Part shown: piece after piece, positions 32,464 through 40,842 of the stretch
Layout of the letters: every line of letters starts with the position of its first letter
How positions within the stretch are numbered: position 1 is the first letter of the stretch
NCBI GenBank assembly: GCA_910584875.1
Contig: CAJUDA010000013.1
Coordinates: 20,039-84,038, forward strand
Direction: 5' to 3'
DNA from: an uncultured Eubacterium sp.
GTDB lineage: Bacteria; Bacillota; Clostridia; Lachnospirales; Lachnospiraceae
Length of the DNA: 64,000 nucleotides
Notes under the pieces: generated by a model
The model's input: only the letters and a program-made list of their open reading frames with translations
Database searches by the model: none
What the model was told of the DNA's origin: nothing
Made by a program: the position numbers and the translations under genes

Positions 32464-33897
32464 ATGGGTTTTGTAAGAGATAAGAGAGTAAAAGATGCAT
32501 TAATGAATTCAACCATACAGAATATGTTTGCCAGAGGGGAGCTGAGAAAGGATCATCCGTTGCAGAGAAAACCGGGAAGATGGAATCACAATGAAAGAAG
32601 CGGTCTGATCGCTACGGTTCTGAAAGATGAAGACATGGATTCGATCAAGGTATGCGAACAGTTATCCGACACAGGAGTTATATTATGGGTGATCGATGGT
32701 CTGCAGAGACTGACCACGTTGAATTCTTTTCTCAATAATGGATTTAAGATCGGGAATCATATTGAATTCCCTGTTATCACATATCAGACCGTAAAGAAAG
32801 ACCGTTCAGGACGGATTATAAAAGATGAATATGATGCGTACATATATGAGAATGTGGAATATGATCTGCGAGGGAAATTTTATAAGGATCTTCCGGATGA
32901 GCTGAAAGAAAAATTTAATAATTTTAAGATAAATATCGTAAAGCATCTGGATTGCACGGATGAAGAAATAGGGTATCATATCCGGCGGTACAATAAACAA
33001 AAATCGATGAACGCATCGGAAAATGCCGTTACCTATTTGGATCATATTGCCAGGGAGGTCAAGAAAATTTCTTTGAACAACCGGTTTTTTAAAAACGATA
33101 TATATCGGGAACGGGAAAGGAATAACGGCACGATAGAACGGATCATTGTTGAATCGGTCATGTGCATGTTTCATCTGGATCAATGGCAGAAACAGAGCAA
33201 AAAGATGGGTGAATTCCTTAACCAGAATTCCTCAAAACAGGAATTTGACAAACTGAATGATAACCTGAACCGGTTGGAGGAAGTTTATCGTGACAGTTTT
33301 GCCGATGTGTTTTCTGCCAAAGATTCATTTATCTGGTTTACCTTGTTTCATCATTTTACCGGTTATGGGCTTGCTGACAGTAGGTTTGGCGAGTTTATCG
33401 AAGCATTTTGTGATGGGCTCTCCGATCGGGAGGTGAAGGGAGAAAAGTTCAGTGAGATTGACAAAAATAAATCGACAAAAGATAAATCCGTGATTATCAA
33501 AAAATTAGAAATCCTTGATTCCCTTATGAAAGAGTTTTTCCATATAGAGGATGTAGAGGATGCTTCGGATCATGAGAGGGAAGAGGTTTTTATTTCAGAA
33601 AATGTAGAATTAGATACAAGGACGGTTGCAGAAAACATTGAGCTATATAAAGAAACTTTGGATGAGTTAATGATCCGGTCAGTCTGTTACGGATCAAGGT
33701 TACTGGAAAAACAGAACAGGCGGTCTCTGCTTGCCATGGTTGCGTATTCTTATAAAGCAGATCTGGATCTGGATGAATGGCTGGTGGAATATGCCGGAAA
33801 AAACAACAGGTATCTTACTGACCAGAAACGTAATTATTTGCGTATGAGAAGGGATTTTGACAAATTTTGTTCCGGGCACAGGAAAAAAAGTGCATAA
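32464..33897 (+). CDS. DUF262-like (ParB/GmrS-type fold) protein
   Basis: 477 residues. The motif VIDGLQRLTTL at about residue 76-86 is the DUF262 signature with Leu in place of the first Gln of DGQQR; HPLQRKPGRWNHNERSGLIA before it and HIRRYNKQKSMNASENAVT after it also fit. This fold occurs in the GmrSD restriction system and in other phage-defence and nuclease proteins. The C-terminal half is helical (DRNYLRMRRDFDKF-like end). It follows the sigma-like gene by 17 bases in the same transcript. A role in anti-restriction, DNA processing or regulation is open. Confidence 0.7.
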   Translation: MGFVRDKRVKDALMNSTIQNMFARGELRKDHPLQRKPGRWNHNERSGLIATVLKDEDMDSIKVCEQLSDTGVILWVIDGLQRLTTLNSFLNNGFKIGNHIEFPVITYQTVKKDRSGRIIKDEYDAYIYENVEYDLRGKFYKDLPDELKEKFNNFKINIVKHLDCTDEEIGYHIRRYNKQKSMNASENAVTYLDHIAREVKKISLNNRFFKNDIYRERERNNGTIERIIVESVMCMFHLDQWQKQSKKMGEFLNQNSSKQEFDKLNDNLNRLEEVYRDSFADVFSAKDSFIWFTLFHHFTGYGLADSRFGEFIEAFCDGLSDREVKGEKFSEIDKNKSTKDKSVIIKKLEILDSLMKEFFHIEDVEDASDHEREEVFISENVELDTRTVAENIELYKETLDELMIRSVCYGSRLLEKQNRRSLLAMVAYSYKADLDLDEWLVEYAGKNNRYLTDQKRNYLRMRRDFDKFCSGHRKKSA

Positions 33898-33949
33898 GCA
33901 GAGGAAAAAATTATAAAAAGGAAGGATACGACCAGAGGAGGATTTAATT

Positions 33950-34183
33950 ATGGAATTTATCGTTGATCTAAATAAAGTGGAAGATGTAAAGGAATTTGTC
34001 AGATTGGCAGATATCTATGATGCGGATATTATCGTCAGAAGCATGGACCGGACTTATGCTGTGGATGCTTCCAGTCTGATGGGAGTGTTTAGCCTTGATC
34101 TGGGAAAACCGGTTGTCGTTTCTGTTTCTGAAAAAGAGATTGGTGAGTCATTTATAGAGGCGGTTGGGAAGTATGTGATGTAA
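33950..34183 (+). CDS. HPr-like protein without the active-site histidine
   Basis: 77 residues with the HPr pattern (FIVDLNKVEDVKEFVRLADI, VDASSLMGVFSLDLGKPVVV), so it keeps the Ser-46-like region but has no histidine where HPr has LHARPA. It cannot accept phosphate from enzyme I at that place and may instead be a regulatory partner. AGGAGG precedes its start. It is probably a host gene marking the right edge of the element. Confidence 0.7.
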   Translation: MEFIVDLNKVEDVKEFVRLADIYDADIIVRSMDRTYAVDASSLMGVFSLDLGKPVVVSVSEKEIGESFIEAVGKYVM

Positions 34184-34195
34184 CTTCAACCATCC

Positions 34196-34246
34196 GTTAA
34201 AATGGGGCTTTGCCTAGTGTGGCAGCCCCATTTAACAAGTGTTTTT
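34196..34246 (+). terminator. Terminator between convergent genes
   Basis: GTTAAAATGGGGCT (34196-34209) pairs with AGCCCCATTTAAC (34224-34236), followed by AAGTGTTTTTAT. It ends the HPr-like gene and may act in both directions. Confidence 0.82.
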
Positions 34247-34253
34247 ATAATTT

Positions 34254-34502
34254 TTAAACCATTGTGACCAGAGTAACCAGCTGATCCCTTATTACGGCAT
34301 TTTCTGAGCCTTTGATCTTTGAGGCAAGACCTTCCAGTTCGGCTTTGCTTGCGGCGGCGCGCATAAGCTTTTCTTCAAATTCTTTCTGTTCCTGTTCCGC
34401 TTTTTTTGCCCGTCTCTCTGCATTCGCCCTGTTCTGCGTTTTTACTGTTTCTTCCATGGTATCGATCCATTTGCGCATCTCCATCAGATTTGCCTGGTTC
34501 AT
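34254..34502 (-). CDS. Small coiled-coil protein after chemoreceptor gene
   Basis: 82 residues, mainly a charged helix (NRANAERRAKKAEQEQKEFE). Start MNQANLMEM is chosen because AAAGG lies 8-9 bases ahead. It follows the chemoreceptor gene by about 50 bases on the same strand, so it may modulate receptor signalling. Not a recognised family. Confidence 0.55.
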   Translation of the reverse strand: MNQANLMEMRKWIDTMEETVKTQNRANAERRAKKAEQEQKEFEEKLMRAAASKAELEGLASKIKGSENAVIRDQLVTLVTMV

Positions 34503-34552
34503 AGCCGTCACCATCCTTTTTTAAGATATCGATATATTATATATATCGTCTA

Positions 34553-36256
34553 TCAGTCCTTTTTCGTTAGTTCAAATTGTCCAACAAGCTGATCAAGCAT
34601 TGTTGCCTGCGCAGACAATTCCTGGCTGGTTGCCGATGCTTCTTCGGCAGTTGCCGCATTACTTTCAACGACACCGGAAATCTGATTGACACCGGATTCT
34701 GCCTGCCGCATTGCCTCTGCCTGTTCTTCCATCATGACCTTCAGGCTTTTGGAGAATTCAGCGATCTGTTTGATTCCGTCCATTACGGATTCAATGGCGC
34801 TGGATGCGTGATTTGCCACAGCATTTCCCTCGGATACTTCATGGATTGATGCCTCGATCAGTTCACGCGTATCGACAGCCGCTTTTGCACTCTGATCTGC
34901 CAGCTCCCTGATCTGGTCAGCGACAACAGCAAAGCCGCGACCGGCTTCTCCGGCACGTGCCGCTTCAATCGAAGCATTCAGAGACAGAAGATTGGTCTGG
35001 GCAGCGATCGATTCAATTTCGGATATAATATCACTGATCTTTGTGGAGGAGTCATTGATCCGCTCCATGGCTGCCATCATGGTATCCATTTCCTGACGGC
35101 TCTTATCTGCTGCATCTGCATATTCCTGGGCTTTGATATATGAGTCGTCTGCACTCTGTGCACTCCGTTCCATCGCCTCTGTAATATCGGAGATCGTCGA
35201 ATGCAGTTTCATCACTGAATTTGCCTGATCGGTAGCTCCTTCGGCAAGACCCTGGGAAGCGTTTGCCAGTTCGTCCGAACCAGCGGAAACCTGTTTGGAA
35301 GCCTCACCGATTGACAATAATGTTTCGGTCATCTGATCTCTCAGACTACGCATGGATTCATACAATTTTTTGAAATCTCCAGTATATTTTTCAGAGATTT
35401 TTGAGCGGACGGTATAATTACCACTTGACATTTCTCCAAGCACTTCGCCGATATCAGAAATGATGGCATCAAGATTATCAGCCATTTCACGGGCATCCTG
35501 TTCCATGATCTCGACTTCATCCCCCGTATTGACAGCAGGAAACGGTGAGATAAGATCTCCGGCGGCAAATGTCTTGAGACGTCCGCCCAGCTGACCAAGA
35601 GGGTCGGAAATCCTTCTGGAAATCCTTTTTCCAATTTTGGTAGAGAGTACCATGGCTATCACTATGATCACCAGAATGGCTGCCACCAGGATCCATTCAA
35701 CGACAAAAAGCGTGTTGGAAAGGCTGTTTCCCTCATTTACTTTTACGCTCAGTAATGACTCCAGCTTTTCATAAATACTGTTATATACACCGGCCAGTTC
35801 GTTAAGTGCAATTTCCTGTGCCTGAACACATTTTGCGCGGTCTGTCGTGGCGCCAAGATCCATGATCTTTGTATCCAGTTCCCAGTATGTATTGAGCTCC
35901 TGCTTGATAGCGTCATAAGTTTCCCGCCCTTCACTGGATACGATCGTTTCTTCTACTTTTGCAAAATACTCATTAAACTGGGTTATGTTTTCCTCATGTT
36001 GTTTTACTACGGTGTTGATGGCTTCCTCATTGTCATAACCGATGGCAGCCCGCAGTGAGGAACGGATATCAGCAAATTCAAACATTGCCTTTCCGATATC
36101 ACCCTGTGCAAAACCAAAGTTGCGCAGTGCATGGGAATAGCGGCTGGAAATAATGATAATCGCAATTACCCCTAAGACGGCAGCAGCTGCTGTAATTGTC
36201 GATACCTTAAAAAAGGAAGCAGTTAGTTTTTTTTCAATTGTTTCTTTTTTGTTCAT
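34553..36256 (-). CDS. Methyl-accepting chemotaxis protein with 4-helix sensor
   Basis: 567 residues from the start MNKKETIEKK (GGGGAG ahead). A membrane helix near 15-40, an extracellular all-helical domain of about 150 residues (4HB-type: IRSSLRAAIGYDNEEAINTV), a second membrane helix near 185-205, a HAMP domain, then a signalling domain with the hairpin tip ISEIESIAAQTNLLSLNASIEAARAGEAGRGFAVVADQIRELA. Ends ...LVGQFELTKKD. It would cluster with CheA/CheW. It lies just right of the element and reads toward it. Ligand unknown. Confidence 0.9.
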   Translation of the reverse strand: MNKKETIEKKLTASFFKVSTITAAAAVLGVIAIIIISSRYSHALRNFGFAQGDIGKAMFEFADIRSSLRAAIGYDNEEAINTVVKQHEENITQFNEYFAKVEETIVSSEGRETYDAIKQELNTYWELDTKIMDLGATTDRAKCVQAQEIALNELAGVYNSIYEKLESLLSVKVNEGNSLSNTLFVVEWILVAAILVIIVIAMVLSTKIGKRISRRISDPLGQLGGRLKTFAAGDLISPFPAVNTGDEVEIMEQDAREMADNLDAIISDIGEVLGEMSSGNYTVRSKISEKYTGDFKKLYESMRSLRDQMTETLLSIGEASKQVSAGSDELANASQGLAEGATDQANSVMKLHSTISDITEAMERSAQSADDSYIKAQEYADAADKSRQEMDTMMAAMERINDSSTKISDIISEIESIAAQTNLLSLNASIEAARAGEAGRGFAVVADQIRELADQSAKAAVDTRELIEASIHEVSEGNAVANHASSAIESVMDGIKQIAEFSKSLKVMMEEQAEAMRQAESGVNQISGVVESNAATAEEASATSQELSAQATMLDQLVGQFELTKKD

Positions 36257-36343
36257 TGATAAAGATTCTCCCCTCTGTTGCATAGCAACGTCGTTTTATA
36301 ATGTTGTCTAAACACACAAATGTCTGACCAAATTCTGAATTTA

Positions 36344-36371
36344 ATTATACGCTCTTTTTATAAAAATTCAA
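36344..36371 (-). promoter_or_regulatory. Promoter of chemoreceptor gene
   Basis: Minus strand TTGAAT (36371-36366), 16-base spacer, TATAAT (36349-36344), about 90 bases before the chemoreceptor start. Confidence 0.6.
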
Positions 36372-36427
36372 TACCTATTAATAAAATATTAATTGTCATT
36401 GATTCAATTTTATTTACTTTTGCCATC

Positions 36428-36456
36428 TTTTCATTTACGACCGAATATGGTAAAAT
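36428..36456 (+). promoter_or_regulatory. Promoter of ECF S-component operon
   Basis: TTTTCA (36428-36433), 17 bases, TAAAAT (36451-36456). The 60-base leader has no clear riboswitch. Confidence 0.5.
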
Positions 36457-36519
36457 AGCAGATACGTTAGGCACCGTTGGGTTTAGAAAACGGAAAGCCG
36501 GGAAAGGGAGGCAACAGGA

Positions 36520-37089
36520 TTGGATAAAAAGCAACATGTATTAAATGTAACAATGACAGCGATGTTTATGGCTATTGGTCTGGTACTTCCACTACTGACG
36601 GGACAGATCCGTCAGATCGGTAATATGCTCCTGCCGATGCATATCCCCGTTCTTTTGTGCGGACTGATCTGCGGCTGGCAGTATGGTCTTGTGACCGGGA
36701 TCTCACTGCCGGTACTGCGTTATTTTCTCTTTGGTATGCCGGTACTGTTTCCGACCGGGATCGCCATGGCATTTGAACTCGCCACATATGGTGCTGTTAT
36801 CGGAATATTGTATTCAAGATCCCGTTGGAAGTGTGTGATCGCCCTGTACCGCAGTCTGCTCCTTGCCATGCTGGCAGGGCGGATCGTCTGGGCTGTTGTC
36901 CAGATGCTGATGCTTGGTGCAGGCGGGGATGGCTTTACATGGAAAATGTTTGTCACAGGGGCATTCGTCAATGCGGTCCCCGGTATTCTGCTGCAGCTGA
37001 TCCTGGTTCCGGCGGTTATGATCGCACTGGACCGGACCGGGCTCGTACATTTCGGCAGAAATCATGCGGTGATGGAGAGCGGGGAATGA
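36520..37089 (+). CDS. ECF transporter substrate-binding (S) component
   Basis: 189 residues, TTG start with AAGGGAGG at 36504-36511. Five to six membrane helices, with the ECF-S pattern (VLPLLTGQIRQIGNMLLPMH, IPVLLCGLICGWQYGLVTG, FPTGIAMAFELATYGAVIG). It would hand a vitamin or nucleoside-like substrate to the shared ECF module (EcfA1A2T, not in the window). Coupling to a P-loop kinase downstream (ATGA overlap) suggests a substrate trapped by phosphorylation. The exact substrate cannot be told. Confidence 0.85.
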   Translation: MDKKQHVLNVTMTAMFMAIGLVLPLLTGQIRQIGNMLLPMHIPVLLCGLICGWQYGLVTGISLPVLRYFLFGMPVLFPTGIAMAFELATYGAVIGILYSRSRWKCVIALYRSLLLAMLAGRIVWAVVQMLMLGAGGDGFTWKMFVTGAFVNAVPGILLQLILVPAVMIALDRTGLVHFGRNHAVMESGE

Positions 37090-37616
37090 GACAGGGGGAA
37101 AAGGATATACTGCTGGTCGCCATAGAGGGCAGGTGCGGGGCAGGAAAGACTACTCTTGCTGCCCGGCTCCAGGCAGGGATGGATTGTTCGGTGATCCATA
37201 TGGATCATTTTTTCCTGCGGCCGGAGCAGAGGACCAGAGAGCGGCTGGAGGAACCCGGCGGCAATGTGGACTATGAGAGGGTAGAAAAAGAGGTTATGTA
37301 TCCTCTCAGTCAGGGAAGGCCGTTTTCCTACCGTCCCTATGATTGCAGACAACAGAGATTGTCCGAAGCTGTCACTGTGGATCCGGGAGCCGTTGTCATT
37401 GTAGAGGGTACATACAGCTGTCATCCTGTTTTGTGGAACTATTATGACCTGCGTCTCTTTCTCGACGTAGAACCGGGGGAACAGATCCGGCGTATCCGGA
37501 AAAGAAACGGAATCCGGCAGTCAAGGGTATTCCGGGACCGCTGGATTCCGTTGGAAGAGATTTATTTTGCCGCTTACCGGCTGCCGGAGAGATGTGATTT
37601 CTGTCTGCCTGGTTAA
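37086..37616 (+). CDS. Uridine-kinase-like P-loop kinase
   Basis: 176 residues, start overlapping the stop of the transporter gene (ATGA). Walker A GRCGAGKTT at 15-23, a DHFF motif (IHMDHFFLRPEQRTRERLEE) and VVIVEGTYSCHPVL are the marks of the uridine kinase / phosphoribulokinase-like group. A LID-like RRIRKRNG follows. It probably phosphorylates the compound imported by the neighbouring transporter. It overlaps the GNAT gene on the other strand by four bases. Confidence 0.8.
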   Translation: MRQGEKDILLVAIEGRCGAGKTTLAARLQAGMDCSVIHMDHFFLRPEQRTRERLEEPGGNVDYERVEKEVMYPLSQGRPFSYRPYDCRQQRLSEAVTVDPGAVVIVEGTYSCHPVLWNYYDLRLFLDVEPGEQIRRIRKRNGIRQSRVFRDRWIPLEEIYFAAYRLPERCDFCLPG

Positions 37617-38026
37617 AATTCTTTTTTGATATAATACCGGCTGTGGCCCTCGGGACAGTCTTCTAACACGCCATATACTTCATAGCCGGCATGGAGGAAG
37701 AATTCCTTTGTTTCCTCGTCAAAGGTGTCCAGATGGATGGCAGAGCATCCGTTTTCCCTGGATTCCTTTTCTACCTTTTCCAGGAGCTCTGCACCTAATC
37801 CCATCATTCTGTACCGGGGTTCTACCCATATGGTTTCAATAATGGTAACATCTTTGCAAAACATATCGGCAATACATTTCCCGATCATATGGTCATTTTC
37901 ATCCACGATGTCTTTTGTGATATGTACGGGTTCTTTCGGTAGTGTGTTGGGATCGTTCTTCGGATCCTGTTTTTTTGATTTGCTGTTGGTAAGAGTATCA
38001 TTGTTGATGACTATTTTAAAAAACAT
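37613..38026 (-). CDS. GNAT-family N-acetyltransferase
   Basis: 137 residues. The acetyl-CoA motif is visible as VEPRYRMMGLGAELLEKVEK, followed by the C-terminal GNAT elements (CSAIHLDTFDEETKEFFLHA, then GYEVYG). Substrate unknown. Convergent with the kinase gene, sharing four bases at their ends. Confidence 0.85.
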   Translation of the reverse strand: MFFKIVINNDTLTNSKSKKQDPKNDPNTLPKEPVHITKDIVDENDHMIGKCIADMFCKDVTIIETIWVEPRYRMMGLGAELLEKVEKESRENGCSAIHLDTFDEETKEFFLHAGYEVYGVLEDCPEGHSRYYIKKEF

Positions 38027-38143
38027 GATGGTACCTCCGTAAGAATTGTATATTGAATGCCTTAATAGAATTATTTTACCACAAACTGGATATATAGTCC
38101 ATCACAGATTTTTCAAAATGATAAATGGATCAGGAGGAAAACG

Positions 38144-38860
38144 ATGCTTTCGATTGCTGTGTGTGATGATGAGACCATGGATTGCTGTAATCTGTGCGTG
38201 AAGATCAGGAAGATTATGGATGAACTGCAGATGCCCTGTTTCATCCGTTCTTTTTATAGTGGAGCGGAACTGCTCAGGGCGGATGAAACCTTTGATATTA
38301 TCTTTCTGGATATTATCATGAATGATCTGGATGGGCTGGAGACGGCACGGCTGATCCGGGAAAAGGATTATGACCGTTTTCTTATCTTTGTGTCTTCCAG
38401 CAGGGAATTTGTGCTGGATGCCTATGATGCAGAACCATACTGGTATTTGCTGAAGCCGGTGGAAGACCAGAAGTTAAAAAGGATTCTGCAGAAAATCATC
38501 CGCAAAAAAGAAATTCATACTCCGGAATATCTCCTGGTCAGCAGAGAACGGGAGAAGAAAAAATTATATCTGGAGGATCTCTATTATTTTGAGATCAGGG
38601 GACGGGAGATGGATATACATCACAAAGAAGGAGTTTTTACCTACTATAAGAAGATGGGGGTACTGGAAAAAGAACTTCAGGGAAAGGATTTTTTTCGCTG
38701 CCACAAAAGTTATCTTGTGAATCTGAAATATATTTCGGGATACAACAGGCAGGAACTGATTCTGGATAATGGGGAAAAGCTTCCTCTGGCAAAGAGAAGA
38801 TATGAGGATTTCAGCAGGGAAATTTTACGATATATGAAGGTGAATGGAGGGATTCTGTGA
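38144..38860 (+). CDS. LytTR response regulator (AgrA/VirR-like)
   Basis: 238 residues. Receiver domain with D8/D9, phosphoacceptor D56 (FDIIFLDIIM) and K in WYLLKPVEDQ, then a LytTR DNA-binding domain from about 130 (LLVSREREKKKLYLEDLYYF, FFRCHKSYLVNLKYISGYNR). ATCAGGAGGAAA precedes the start. The next gene is its kinase, overlapping at TGATG. Direct repeats such as those at 721-800 would be the typical target type, but a link is not shown. Confidence 0.92.
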   Translation: MLSIAVCDDETMDCCNLCVKIRKIMDELQMPCFIRSFYSGAELLRADETFDIIFLDIIMNDLDGLETARLIREKDYDRFLIFVSSSREFVLDAYDAEPYWYLLKPVEDQKLKRILQKIIRKKEIHTPEYLLVSREREKKKLYLEDLYYFEIRGREMDIHHKEGVFTYYKKMGVLEKELQGKDFFRCHKSYLVNLKYISGYNRQELILDNGEKLPLAKRRYEDFSREILRYMKVNGGIL

Positions 38861-40185
38861 TGGAGACAGTGTTTATGCTGTCATCTTATATCATTTATAC
38901 ATGGGCGGCATTATGGTTTTTTAAAAAGAGGTTGGAGATTACGGTTTATAAAGAAATGGTGTTTATGGCTGGTGTTTTTCTGAATTGGCTGGCGGGAGAT
39001 CTGATCCCGTGTTTTGTCTCTGTACCATATTTTTTCCGGGCGCTGGTGTGCCAGGGGATTTTGACAGGGCTGGTAGTGCTGTTGTTTGAGGCAGCGTGGC
39101 AGAAAAAAATATTTGCCGCCTCTGTTTTTTTGGCATTGACCACACTGGCTGTGGATTTTTGCGAATCTCTTTTATGCTGTTTATCACTGGTGTTCATGCA
39201 TCGGGTGGCAAATGTACAGGAACCGTTTCTGGATGGCAGTCTGGTCAGTGTTTCCGGCGTTTTATCTGCCATGGTGATACTATATTGTAGTTCCGGGCAT
39301 CTGAAGTCTCTTTTTGATGCAAAGTCTGGGAAATGGTATACAACAGCAGCCGTCCCCCTGATAAGTGTGATGATCATGATGGATGTAGTGAACTGGGGGG
39401 CGACTCATGGTATCCTGGTACGGAGCGGGGGAAATGCGGGAGTATATTATGACCAGCTTTTCAGCCACACGGGGATTATTGTGATTTCTGGGCTATTGGC
39501 ACTCGGCGCTGGATTTTATCTGCTGGGACTGGACAGGCTTGAACTGGAACAGAGGAAAAGCGCCCGGTATTATGCCCAGGTTGCGGCTTATCAGATGCTG
39601 GAAGGACAGTACCGGCAGCTGGAACGCTTGCGGCATGATATGAAGAACCATGTGATCGCTTTGTCAGAGCTGCTAAAAAACAGGGAATGGGAAAAGATGG
39701 GCAGTTATCTGGAGGCGATGGGGAGATGGGGGGCGCTTGGTATGGGCGGGGAAACGACGGGAAATAAAGTTGTGGATGCTGTCCTGGGACAGAAAAAAGA
39801 AAAGGCAGAGCATTGTGGTATCCTGTGGGAATGTGAGCTGCAGATTCCGGCGGATGGTGGTATCGATGAGTTTGATCTGTGTGTGCTGTTTGGCAATCTT
39901 GTGGATAATGCACTGGAAGAGTGCGGGAGGCTGCCGCAGGGAAATAATCGTTTTATCCAGATACAGGGAGGACTGGTCAAAAAATGTTTCCTGCTGGATA
40001 TAAAGAACAGTGCTTCGGAAAGGAAAGATGATAAGATACACTATGGAACCGGCCTTTTAAACGTCAGGGATATCATACACAAATATAATGGAGAGATGGA
40101 GACCGGCTCAGAGCCTGGTATATTCGCTGTCACGCTTCTGATCCCCCTGACAGGCGCCGGATATGACATGAAACAGACCTTGTGA
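38860..40185 (+). CDS. GHKL sensor histidine kinase paired with LytTR regulator
   Basis: 441 residues. Six or so membrane helices in the first 210, H box ERLRHDMKNHVIALSELL, N box FGNLVDNALEECGRL and G box GTGLLNVRDIIHKYNGEM, the AgrC-like layout. It is translationally coupled with the regulator gene (stop and start share TGATG). The signal may be a peptide or membrane cue, but no pro-peptide gene was found here. Confidence 0.9.
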   Translation: METVFMLSSYIIYTWAALWFFKKRLEITVYKEMVFMAGVFLNWLAGDLIPCFVSVPYFFRALVCQGILTGLVVLLFEAAWQKKIFAASVFLALTTLAVDFCESLLCCLSLVFMHRVANVQEPFLDGSLVSVSGVLSAMVILYCSSGHLKSLFDAKSGKWYTTAAVPLISVMIMMDVVNWGATHGILVRSGGNAGVYYDQLFSHTGIIVISGLLALGAGFYLLGLDRLELEQRKSARYYAQVAAYQMLEGQYRQLERLRHDMKNHVIALSELLKNREWEKMGSYLEAMGRWGALGMGGETTGNKVVDAVLGQKKEKAEHCGILWECELQIPADGGIDEFDLCVLFGNLVDNALEECGRLPQGNNRFIQIQGGLVKKCFLLDIKNSASERKDDKIHYGTGLLNVRDIIHKYNGEMETGSEPGIFAVTLLIPLTGAGYDMKQTL

Positions 40186-40261
40186 GACAATGAACTAATA
40201 CGCGCACAGGATGCTGCCGAAACAAATAGAAGAAGATCACAGGAAAGGAAGGGATGGCAGT

Positions 40262-40690
40262 ATGAATGCGAAAACGATGGAAGGACTTATGGGGGCAGGA
40301 CTAAATATAAAAATCAGGGATACGCCGATGAGGGTTTATAAAGAAGCGGAGCGGGAAGGCGATCTCGCCAAGATGGAACGCGCCATGGGCTATGCCAATG
40401 AATTTGCCGGGAGAGCGGCGCAGTATCAGACCAGAGCAGAAGAAGGTATGGAGGATGAATTAGAAGAGATCAGGGAAGAACAGGAGGAAAAACAGGAGGA
40501 TTCTGCCAATAAGGATACCGATACGGTGGAAGTAAGTGAGGAAGGGAAAGAGATGCTGGCGAATGAAACAAATTCAAAGCAGACAGAAGGCATCCCTGCT
40601 GGTGAAAAAGCTGCAGAGCCGGTAATATATACACAGAGCGGGAAGACGGACGGGGATCCGGACCGTCATATAATAGACCGGCGGATATAA
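40262..40690 (+). CDS. Hypothetical acidic protein
   Basis: 142 residues from ATG 40262 (AAGGAAGG ahead). N-terminal third is helical (GDLAKMERAMGYANEFAGRA), the rest acidic and low in complexity (EEIREEQEEKQEDSANKDTD). It follows the two-component genes by about 75 bases and is bounded by a terminator. I do not recognise it. Confidence 0.6.
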   Translation: MNAKTMEGLMGAGLNIKIRDTPMRVYKEAEREGDLAKMERAMGYANEFAGRAAQYQTRAEEGMEDELEEIREEQEEKQEDSANKDTDTVEVSEEGKEMLANETNSKQTEGIPAGEKAAEPVIYTQSGKTDGDPDRHIIDRRI

Positions 40691-40708
40691 AAAGGGAACC
40701 AGGAATAT

Positions 40709-40744
40709 AAGACTGTAGGATTCATGCCTGCGGTCTTTTTTTGT
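40709..40744 (+). terminator. Terminator after acidic protein gene
   Basis: AAGACTG.../...CGGTCTT with a paired TAGG/CCTG middle and a run of seven T. Confidence 0.82.
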
Positions 40745-40762
40745 TTTATACCAAAGTTCTAC

Positions 40763-40810
40763 TTGTAAACACAACATATTGTTAGTATAATACAAATAGA
40801 TTGTATTATA
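40763..40810 (+). promoter_or_regulatory. Promoter with palindromic operator
   Basis: TTGTAA (40763-40768), 17 bases, TATAAT (40786-40791). Overlapping the -10 box and start site is a perfect 10-bp inverted repeat, TATAATACAA / TTGTATTATA with a 5-base centre (40786-40810), the form of a repressor operator. It controls the sugar-binding lipoprotein and cyclase genes. Confidence 0.72.
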
Positions 40811-40842
40811 TATGGGATGGCTGAAACGAAGGGGATAACGAT

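Noticed and set aside
5566..34183. Complete prophage
   Set aside because: No terminase, portal, protease, capsid, integrase, repressor or replication gene could be recognised between the host-type flanks.
4600..34250. Attachment-site direct repeats at the edges of the element
   Set aside because: Comparison by eye of the left (4700-5500) and right (33900-34250) edges gave no shared core.
36457..36519. Riboswitch before the ECF S-component gene
   Set aside because: The leader is only about 60 bases and shows no recognised aptamer core.
36320..36544. 74-codon plus-strand frame before the ECF gene
   Set aside because: It covers the divergent promoter region, has no ribosome-binding site and overlaps the start of the ECF gene in another frame.
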